Shown here: one piece after another, positions 5,779 through 11,379 of the stretch | Layout: each line of letters starts with the position of its first letter | Position numbering within the stretch: position 1 is the first letter of the stretch | NCBI GenBank assembly: GCA_039029515.1 | Contig: JBCCFX010000139.1 | Location: 1-11,379 of the forward strand | Source of the DNA: JBCCFX01 sp039029515 | GTDB taxonomy: Bacteria; Planctomycetota; Phycisphaerae; Phycisphaerales; SM1A02 | Direction: 5' to 3' | DNA length: 11,379 nt | Translations under genes and position numbers: made by a program | The notes under the pieces: generated by a model | Database searches by the model: none | Told to the model about the DNA's origin: nothing | What the model saw: the letters and a program-made list of their open reading frames with translations, nothing else

Positions 5779-6491
5779 CCACGTTCACGCCAATGCCCGG
5801 CGTCACGATGTCGAAAGCCACGAGCAAGCGAGATTTCACCTTGCCCGATCACAGCGATGCCGAAATCGCGCGTGCCAAGCGCATCCTCACCGCCTTGCGG
5901 AAGGAATATCCCGATGCGCATTGCGAACTCGATTTCACGTCGCCGCTCGAACTGCTTGTCGCCACCATCCTGTCCGCGCAGGCGACCGATGTCGGGGTGA
6001 ACAAGGCGACACCCGCACTCTTCGCTGCATTTCCTGATGCCGCCGCATACGCCGCATCCTCACCCGAGTCGATCGAACCGTTTATCAAGACCATCGGACT
6101 GTTTCGGAACAAAGCGAAGTCCGTGCACGCTGCCGCCACGATGATCGTGGATCAATTCGATGGCGCGGTGCCCAATACGATGCCGGAATTGCTGCAACTT
6201 CGTGGCGTCGCGCGCAAGACTGCCAACGTTGTCCTCGGCAATGCCTTCGGCCTCAACATGGGCGTTGTCGTCGATACGCATGTCATGCGGATCAGCCAGC
6301 GCTTCGGCCTGACGGAATACAGCGATGCTCCGAAGATCGAGAAGGATCTCATGGCGCTCTTTCCACGACCGCACTGGACACTCCTCAGCCACCTGATGAT
6401 CTTTCATGGTCGACGAGCCTGTAAAGCGCGCGGCGCGATGTGCGCTGAACATCAGATTTGCCGAAAATTCTGCAGCAATGCGAAGACGTGA
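5775..6491 (+). CDS. nth: Endonuclease III (DNA glycosylase/AP lyase)
   Basis: Endonuclease III removes oxidised pyrimidines from DNA and cuts the abasic site, starting base-excision repair. The 238-residue protein has SPLELLVATILSAQATD (56-72), the helix-hairpin-helix LLQLRGVARKTANVVLGNAFG (139-159) with catalytic Lys148, and VVVDTHVMRISQRFGL (164-179) with catalytic Asp167, then HGRRACKARG. A C-terminal Fe-S loop is present, but its cysteines (216, 223, 229, 233) are spaced C-X6-C-X5-C-X3-C rather than the classic C-X6-C-X2-C-X5-C; His226 stands where the third cysteine would be. About 25 residues precede the core; an internal Met12 could also be the start. The ATG at 5775 overlaps the upstream stop, with GGAG 8 nt before it. 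The stop at 6491 directly abuts the stop of the convergent EEP gene. Confidence 0.95.
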   Translation: MTTFTPMPGVTMSKATSKRDFTLPDHSDAEIARAKRILTALRKEYPDAHCELDFTSPLELLVATILSAQATDVGVNKATPALFAAFPDAAAYAASSPESIEPFIKTIGLFRNKAKSVHAAATMIVDQFDGAVPNTMPELLQLRGVARKTANVVLGNAFGLNMGVVVDTHVMRISQRFGLTEYSDAPKIEKDLMALFPRPHWTLLSHLMIFHGRRACKARGAMCAEHQICRKFCSNAKT

Positions 6492-7475
6492 TCACGGTGA
6501 TTCGGGCAGGATCAGATCCACGATCACCGGCAGATGATCCGATCCACATGCATCGCCAATCCTGAAATCCGCAACCGTGATGTCGCGCGTGACAAGCACG
6601 TGATCGATCGGGATACGCATCACCACGGGAAGCTGTGATGGCCACGTCGGCAACACGCCGAAACCTTGACGTGCATTGCGCAATCCGGTGTCGCGCACGA
6701 ACCGCTGATACGGCGCGGACCACATCGTCGCATTGAAATCGCCGGCGACAATGGTGGGACCATCAGGCTGACCAATATGCTCACGCACATTCCGCAGGAG
6801 GAGATCCCGACGATTCGACGTCGCTCGGCTCTTCGGTGGCTTGGGATGGATCGCCAGGAAACTCACCGACTCGCCGTGCAGTGTCAGCGTCCCGACCACT
6901 GAATCTTCCTTGACCCCGAACATCCGTACCTCGGCATCGAATGGCGTCTTGCTCAGCACCAGCATGCCAAACGCATCGGACCGTAGTCGGCCGTGCGCAT
7001 AAGGCCAGCGATCGGCGAGCGTGGCCAGCGCATCTTCCCAGTGATTGCGATACTCCTGAATGACGATGATGTCTGGATCTTCATCCCGGATTTGTTCGAG
7101 CATCGCCTGCGTTTCATGATTCCATCCGAGCACATTGGAAAGAAACACGCGCACGACCTGCTCGCGCGCTGCGTCATCCGGATTCGGACGACCGATGTAC
7201 CACGGCAACACACGGAACCCGGTCAAGCTCGCGACCAGCAGTGCGATTGTGGCGGCACGATTCGCACGGAGGAGAATAAGCAGCACGAGCGCGAAGACCG
7301 CACACATGAAATACTGTGCTTGGAAATGGCGCGTCATATCGAACAGGCCGACGAGGCGACCGAACTCACCGATGATCAGCATCAGCACCATCAACACGAC
7401 GCCAGCCGTCAGGCTGAGACGAAGCGCGAGCAAGCCGCGCCGTGACCACTTCCTGACCGTCCGCACACGTTCCAT
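6492..7475 (-). CDS. Membrane-anchored endonuclease/exonuclease/phosphatase (EEP) family protein
   Basis: A 327-residue protein with an N-terminal membrane module and a C-terminal EEP hydrolase domain. Three hydrophobic helices lie at about 14-36, 53-70 and 75-94. The EEP fold, shared by DNase I, exonuclease III and inositol phosphatases, follows with all usual metal and catalytic positions: SNVLGWN (Asn114), DIIVIQEYRNHW (Glu141), LAIHPKPP (His210), VAGDFNAT (Asp246, Asn248), IDHVLV (Asp291, His292) and GSDHLPV (Asp313, His314). It may act on nucleic acid, a phosphoinositide-like lipid or another phosphodiester; the substrate is not readable. The catalytic domain probably faces the periplasm, by analogy with similar membrane EEP proteins. 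I chose the ATG at 7475, 4 nt after the upstream lipoprotein stop with a G-run about 8 nt upstream; a longer frame to 7628 would lie inside that gene. Confidence 0.87.
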   Translation of the reverse strand: MERVRTVRKWSRRGLLALRLSLTAGVVLMVLMLIIGEFGRLVGLFDMTRHFQAQYFMCAVFALVLLILLRANRAATIALLVASLTGFRVLPWYIGRPNPDDAAREQVVRVFLSNVLGWNHETQAMLEQIRDEDPDIIVIQEYRNHWEDALATLADRWPYAHGRLRSDAFGMLVLSKTPFDAEVRMFGVKEDSVVGTLTLHGESVSFLAIHPKPPKSRATSNRRDLLLRNVREHIGQPDGPTIVAGDFNATMWSAPYQRFVRDTGLRNARQGFGVLPTWPSQLPVVMRIPIDHVLVTRDITVADFRIGDACGSDHLPVIVDLILPESP

Positions 7476-7479
7476 CGCG

Positions 7480-8853
7480 TCAACCCCCCGTCTCATGTCG
7501 GCGAACGAGGTGGACGCCACGCTGATCACTGATCGCGACAACGCCGCTTCCATCCAGCAACGGATGCAGTGCCACGATCCGACCGATCGACAGGACATCT
7601 TGCGCGACGGGATCTGACCCATCATCAATCGTGACCAAGCTCACACCATCGCGATGCCCCACCCAGAAACAACCGCCGGCGGAAACGACCACGCCGAATT
7701 CGCTCGTCACCGGAAGGTCCAGGTCCTGCGCGGCACCGTGGCCGTCGTACCAGCGAACGATGCCGTCGAACACAATGCTCAGCGTGCCCTGAAGCGTCGA
7801 TGCTCGACGCATCGGCAACGGATATGCGATCGAATCCTCCGTGTACTCGACCGTGCCATCGAGCGTGACGATGCGATCGACCTCTCCGGCTCGAATTGAC
7901 ATCGCGCGCCCATCAAATGCGGATGCCTGCACGTTGCCGAAACCATGCCGGAGCGTACGCCAGCTTGTTGCACGTGATGAATCCGCAATGACGACGCCGA
8001 CATCGCCAACATACACGGGTTCACCATTCAGCGTGGTCACCGCACGCACGCCCGCGATCGGCAGCACTTCAGCGCTCGTCATAACGCCATCATCGAAGCC
8101 AAGAACATCAATGATGTTCGTACCGACGACGTAGATCGCGCCGCGCGCGACAAAGGCCGCAACGACGGGACGATCGATGAACACGCTCAACCGTTCGGAA
8201 TCCAGCTCGCGCAACGATGCGTTCATCCAGCCGACATCCGCGCCGCCATCGCGATCACGAACGAACAACCAACGATCGGGATCCACTGTCGGCTGAAGAA
8301 GACTCGCCGAGCCTCGGAACGCGCCATCGAGCACCGCATACGCCCGACGACCTTCGCAAGCGGTCAAGACGCCAGGGTTCACAACAGGATTTGCGATGTT
8401 GCGGCCGTCGAGAAACCGCGCGCCGTCACCCCACCGATACACGCCGGTGTCGAGCGAAACATACAGTTCACCGTCGATCGCGGCGATCGCCTGCGGCGTG
8501 CCGCCCAACACTTCGACATCACGGATCTCCGACGTCGGACCGTCAACCTGCACCGCAGTTTCAGCCCAGAGCACCATCGTGCGGCCGTTCGCCACCGCGA
8601 CGTCGCTGATCCAGGTCGACGGCGTCGGCGGCTGGAACGATCGAACGTCCACGAGCGCGCCGTCCGCGCGGAGTCGCGCGACCTCCGTCGCGCCCGCCAC
8701 GTACACCGTCGGACCATCGTGCGCAATCGCGGCATGCTGCCCCGCCGCGAGTTGTGTCACCACAATCCCGTGATCCATCGTGGCCGGCGTCGTCGCGCAG
8801 CCTGACAACAGAATCGCAATGAGAACTTGAACCAGGAGACTGACAATCCGCAT
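7480..8853 (-). CDS. Lipoprotein with predicted beta-propeller repeats
   Basis: A 457-residue exported lipoprotein. Residues 1-18 are a signal peptide ending in the lipobox LSGC, with Cys19 the lipidated residue, followed by ATTPATMDHG. The rest is rich in repeating short strands of the type 'gene product reports a value': HDGPTVYVAGATEVARL, DGELYVSLDTGVYRW, ARGAIYVVGTNIIDVLG, LNGEPVYVGDVGVVIAD, LQGTLSIVFDGIVRWYDG and SAGGCFWVGHRDGVSLV, spaced about 40-60 residues apart. This fits a propeller of roughly six to eight blades, as in other periplasmic or surface repeat proteins. I do not recognise a specific family and see no catalytic motif. A longer frame starting at 8952 was rejected because it would bury the lipobox and overlap the divergent gene. 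No Shine-Dalgarno site is visible. The EEP gene follows by 4 nt, so both are likely one operon. Confidence 0.85.
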   Translation of the reverse strand: MRIVSLLVQVLIAILLSGCATTPATMDHGIVVTQLAAGQHAAIAHDGPTVYVAGATEVARLRADGALVDVRSFQPPTPSTWISDVAVANGRTMVLWAETAVQVDGPTSEIRDVEVLGGTPQAIAAIDGELYVSLDTGVYRWGDGARFLDGRNIANPVVNPGVLTACEGRRAYAVLDGAFRGSASLLQPTVDPDRWLFVRDRDGGADVGWMNASLRELDSERLSVFIDRPVVAAFVARGAIYVVGTNIIDVLGFDDGVMTSAEVLPIAGVRAVTTLNGEPVYVGDVGVVIADSSRATSWRTLRHGFGNVQASAFDGRAMSIRAGEVDRIVTLDGTVEYTEDSIAYPLPMRRASTLQGTLSIVFDGIVRWYDGHGAAQDLDLPVTSEFGVVVSAGGCFWVGHRDGVSLVTIDDGSDPVAQDVLSIGRIVALHPLLDGSGVVAISDQRGVHLVRRHETGG

Positions 8854-8875
8854 CGACGCAGCGTACCATGACCGC

Positions 8876-9190
8876 ATGGCTGACGAACGCCTGCAGCAAC
8901 TCGAGAAAATGCTCGATGACAACCCGAACGACACGTTCTGTCTGTACGGCATCGCACACGAGCACGCGAAAGCCGGCCGGCTCGATCAGGCTCTGGTGTT
9001 CTTCGACCGGACGCTCGAGGTCGACCCGGACTATTGCTACGCCTACTACCACAAGGCGCGCACGCTCGATGATGATGGCCAGACAGATGAAGCCCTGAAG
9101 ACCGCCCTGCTCGGGTTGCAGCGCGCGACGGCCGTCGGCGATGCGCATGCCGCCGCCGAGCTTGATGCACTTCGGGATGAACTCGAATGA
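8876..9190 (+). CDS. Small tetratricopeptide-repeat (TPR) protein
   Basis: A 104-residue soluble protein with two TPR units. The first spans about 20-53 and has the classic pattern (LYGIAHEHAKAGRLDQALVF, then DRTLEVDPDY); the second, 54-87, is AYYHKARTLDDDGQTDEALK and onward. A charged helix opens the protein and an acidic one closes it. TPRs are protein-protein binding scaffolds, so this is probably an adaptor; the partner is unknown. Its start lies 22 bp from the start of the divergent lipoprotein gene, with no Shine-Dalgarno site, so the transcript may be leaderless. The stop overlaps the recX start as ATGA, which ties the two genes together in translation. The neighbouring genes are recX and two lipoproteins, and give no clear functional theme. 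Confidence 0.88.
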   Translation: MADERLQQLEKMLDDNPNDTFCLYGIAHEHAKAGRLDQALVFFDRTLEVDPDYCYAYYHKARTLDDDGQTDEALKTALLGLQRATAVGDAHAAAELDALRDELE

Positions 9191-9855
9191 CCGATGACGC
9201 CATCATCACCGGCATTCGACCGCTCCCGTCCGATCCATCGAGCCGGTCGATCCTCGTCAACAAACGCGTCGTCGGCCATCTTCGCGAAGCGGATGTCGAA
9301 TCGCTCGGCCTCGCGGTCGATCAACCCTGGACTGAAGAACGCGCCGCTGCGGTGGACCTCGCCATCCGGATCAACGCCACGCGCAAACGCGCCCTCGATT
9401 GCCTGGCTCGACGTGCTCTGACCGCCGATGCCCTCCGCGACCGACTTGTCGCTCGCGACCATGAAGCCGACGCCATCGATGCCGTCATCAACGAACTGAT
9501 TCACGATGGCTGGCTCGACGATGCGTCATTTGCTCGCGATCGTGCCGAAGCACTCGTCAATCGCCGTGGCGCAGCTTCTGCCTACATCGCCCGGCATCTG
9601 GAGGCGAAACAGGTCCATCCGGAGCTTGCCGCCCAGATCGCCGATGAAGCCGTTGCCGATGTCGACGCCGTCGAAGCCGCGACCGAGCTCATCTTCGCCA
9701 ACCATGCCCGCTGGCGAACACTGCCCAGATCGACACAAATGCGTCGAGCCGCCGGCCTGCTCGCCCGACGCGGGTACGATGAAGACGTTGTCCGCGAAGC
9801 ACTGCGTCGATGCGGCCTCGATCCTGATGCACCGTCGGAGGAATACGACTCATGA
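9187..9855 (+). CDS. recX: Regulatory protein RecX
   Basis: RecX binds RecA filaments on DNA and limits recombination and the SOS response. The 222-residue protein has the family's three-helix repeats: first unit 65-103 (RKRALDCLARRALTADALRD and onward), second 104-150 (LIHDGWLDDASFARDRAEAL and the QVHPELAAQ end), and third about 160-212 (LLARRGYDEDVVREALRRC near its end). GWLDDASFARDRAEAL is the most telling match. Residues 1-60 form an N-terminal region that I cannot assign. It lacks the usual neighbour recA; instead it sits between a TPR gene and a lipoprotein gene, overlapping both by 4 nt. The start at 9187 has GGGA about 9 nt upstream. Its expression would follow the TPR promoter rather than an SOS box beside recA, which is unusual if true. 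Confidence 0.9.
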   Translation: MTDDAIITGIRPLPSDPSSRSILVNKRVVGHLREADVESLGLAVDQPWTEERAAAVDLAIRINATRKRALDCLARRALTADALRDRLVARDHEADAIDAVINELIHDGWLDDASFARDRAEALVNRRGAASAYIARHLEAKQVHPELAAQIADEAVADVDAVEAATELIFANHARWRTLPRSTQMRRAAGLLARRGYDEDVVREALRRCGLDPDAPSEEYDS

Positions 9856-10541
9856 GCCGTCCCACCACATCCACTTTTCGTGTGCTCCAGTTGGGTGCCG
9901 TGACCACGGCCGCCATGCTCCTCGTCGGCTGCACGTGGCCGCTCAACGAACGAGCCGGCCTTGTCACCAATGATGACCTGCCGGCTCTCGATGTCGATTC
10001 GACGACAGCCATTGCATCCGCGCCATCGGTCAATGGCCATGACCGCTCGCACTGGTCTGACACGACCATCACGATCGCGCGCGACAACGTGACGCATCAT
10101 CCGACCTTCGTCGGCCAGCCGTCACCCGCGTTCTCCACCATCGAGAGTGATCACCGGTTCCCCACCGCCGAAATTGCATTGCAGCCCGAATCACCGTCGC
10201 TGCATCCGTCTCTCGACGGCCTGCGTGGGGCTGGCCTGTTCCTCATTGATGTCGTCGCAGCACCGGTCCGCATGATCGCCGGCACCGCGCCGCAGAAACC
10301 GGTGCGCAGTCCCGGCGGCCCATACCAGCGCACACCCGATGACATGAATGAAGGCTTCGAAGAAGCCTTCCTGCCTTCACCCTTCCAGCCGACATTGCGC
10401 CGCATTGATGCCGAACAGCGAATTGAAGCTGAAGTTGGTAACGTCGACACCGCGCCGGCATCTCAGGTGGACATGGCGCCCGCGAGCACGCCAGACGATC
10501 CCTCGCTCGACAAGTCTCCGTTCGAAACGACTCCGGAGTGA
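9852..10541 (+). CDS. Lipoprotein of unknown function
   Basis: A 229-residue exported lipoprotein. The signal peptide covers 1-26 and ends in LVGC with Cys27 as the lipidated residue, followed by TWPLNERAG. The mature chain is polar and rich in Asp, Ser, Thr and Pro. Its one clearly hydrophobic stretch is GAGLFLIDVVAAPVRMIAGTAP (126-147), leading to KPVRSPGGPY. A C-terminal tract (NVDTAPASQVDMAPASTPDD) is low-complexity and probably disordered. I do not recognise the family. The start overlaps the recX stop and has GGAGGA 10 nt upstream, so it is well supported. The next gene, also a lipoprotein, starts 7 nt after the stop; the two may act together at the envelope. Confidence 0.82.
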   Translation: MSRPTTSTFRVLQLGAVTTAAMLLVGCTWPLNERAGLVTNDDLPALDVDSTTAIASAPSVNGHDRSHWSDTTITIARDNVTHHPTFVGQPSPAFSTIESDHRFPTAEIALQPESPSLHPSLDGLRGAGLFLIDVVAAPVRMIAGTAPQKPVRSPGGPYQRTPDDMNEGFEEAFLPSPFQPTLRRIDAEQRIEAEVGNVDTAPASQVDMAPASTPDDPSLDKSPFETTPE

Positions 10542-10548
10542 CACGCTC

Positions 10549-11379
10549 ATGACCACCGCCGAACGCGTTCGTCAATTTGCCGTCCCGACCTGCCTGCTCA
10601 GCCTGACGTTGAGTCTGTTCGCGTGCTCCGGCGGTGACTCGACCACCACTGTCAATGACACCAGCGACACGCCAACGCCCGCCGACACCACCGTCGTTTC
10701 AACCGACACCACGGATGAGCCTGCGGTCGCAACGATCGATATGCCAACCGCGACCGAGATTCGCACGCCGCCGGTGCCCGCCGTCGCGGTGGATGAACCG
10801 GACATCGTCGTGCTCCCGACGACCCAGTCCACGACGCTGGATCCCGTGAATGCGGTGAATCGTCAGTTCGCGAACATCCTCGCCGACGTCGTCACGCCCG
10901 AAGGTCTGGTGCGCTACGACCTGCTCAAGATGCCCGCTCGTCGCGCTGCACTGGTGCGTGTCGTCGAAGGCTATGCGATGCTCGAACGCCCCGACGATCG
11001 CAACGCGGCACTCGCGATCCTCAGCAATGCGTATAACGCGAACGTCCTGCTGAAGGTCGTTGAAGCCCAGGCAAGCGGCAACTTCACCACGGTCGTCAAC
11101 GAAAAAGGCTTCTTCGATGCCGATCGCATCACGGTCGTCGGCGAGTCGATGACGCTCAACGATCTCGAAAACAAGCAGATTCGCCCCTACGGCGATGCTC
11201 GCATTCACGCCGCACTCGTCTGCGCCGCCATCAGTTGCCCGCCGCTTCGCGCTGAACCGTTCACCGCCGCGGAACTCGACGCGCAGTTCGACGACCAGTC
11301 CCGACGCTGGGTCAACGATGCAACGAAGAACTTCGTCCGCAACGACACGCTTGTCGTGAGTCGAATCTTCGACTGGTAC
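10549..11379 (+). CDS. DUF547-domain lipoprotein (3' end outside window)
   Basis: 277 residues are visible of an exported lipoprotein. The signal peptide runs to the lipobox LFAC (23-26), lipidated at Cys26. Residues 27-100 are an extended linker rich in Thr, Asp and Pro, probably disordered. The DUF547 domain starts near 101 and shows NAYNAN (160-165), GFFDADRITVVGESMTLNDLE (187-207) and RIHAALVCAAISCPPL (218-233), with Cys225 and Cys230, then SRIFDWY at the edge. DUF547 proteins are widespread and their activity is not settled; the paired cysteines and conserved NAYN/H motifs suggest an enzyme. The stop is outside the window, but the end of the domain is almost reached. The gene starts 7 nt after the previous lipoprotein stop, with GGAG 10 nt upstream, so it belongs to the TPR-recX-lipoprotein operon. 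Confidence 0.9.
   Translation, partial: MTTAERVRQFAVPTCLLSLTLSLFACSGGDSTTTVNDTSDTPTPADTTVVSTDTTDEPAVATIDMPTATEIRTPPVPAVAVDEPDIVVLPTTQSTTLDPVNAVNRQFANILADVVTPEGLVRYDLLKMPARRAALVRVVEGYAMLERPDDRNAALAILSNAYNANVLLKVVEAQASGNFTTVVNEKGFFDADRITVVGESMTLNDLENKQIRPYGDARIHAALVCAAISCPPLRAEPFTAAELDAQFDDQSRRWVNDATKNFVRNDTLVVSRIFDWY

Noticed and set aside
7476..7628. N-terminal extension of the EEP gene
   Set aside because: The extension lies inside the upstream lipoprotein gene, and the product would lose its natural start just before the first membrane helix.
8854..8952. N-terminal extension of the beta-propeller lipoprotein
   Set aside because: It would bury a textbook signal peptide and lipobox and overlap the divergent TPR gene.
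1..11379. Defence system, phage, transposon or CRISPR content
   Set aside because: No transposase, integrase, nuclease-helicase set, long direct repeats or spacer array was seen; the genes read as housekeeping and envelope functions with even composition.

Overview
The window looks like a compact chromosomal region of a GC-rich Planctomycetota bacterium, most likely of Phycisphaerae type. This is inferred from two markers. One is a 69-residue Lys-rich 'small basic protein' of a kind known from planctomycetes and verrucomicrobia. The other is a PEP-CTERM-like sorting tail of the VPAPG variety followed by RRRR. I see no rRNA, tRNA, CRISPR array, insertion sequence, phage gene or attachment site. 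Sixteen protein genes cover nearly everything, and no gap reaches 300 bases.

Layout. Positions 1-2771 carry four minus-strand genes: a PLP aminotransferase (3' end just outside the window), the small basic protein with its own terminator, a single-TM protein with a SPOR-like C-terminus, and a 98-residue PEP-CTERM mini-protein. Positions 2917-5215 hold acpS (minus) divergent from moaB (plus), a TIM-barrel sugar isomerase/epimerase-like gene (minus, tail to tail with moaB), and moaE (plus). moaE begins a tightly overlapping run moaE > DUF4149-like membrane protein > nth (endonuclease III), ending at 6491. Positions 6492-8853 hold a minus-strand pair, a beta-propeller-like lipoprotein followed 4 nt later by a membrane-anchored endonuclease/exonuclease/phosphatase-family enzyme. 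Only 22 bp separate the lipoprotein from a plus-strand unit of TPR protein > recX > lipoprotein > DUF547 lipoprotein, which runs off the right edge.

Genes working together. moaB and moaE belong to molybdenum cofactor synthesis; moaD, moaA and moaC are not here. acpS activates acyl carrier protein. nth and recX serve base-excision repair and RecA control. The remaining genes are mostly cell-envelope proteins: three lipoproteins, a PEP-CTERM protein, a DUF4149 protein, an EEP membrane enzyme and a SPOR-like protein. Four junctions use 4-nt ATGA start/stop overlaps, and two convergent pairs have touching or overlapping stop codons.

I found no convincing new multi-gene system. The points most worth a second look are the unusual Fe-S cysteine spacing in endonuclease III, the PEP-CTERM mini-protein, the 10-bp hairpin between the SPOR-like gene and the small basic protein gene, the 22-bp divergent start pair, and several perfect dyads in the short promoter regions.
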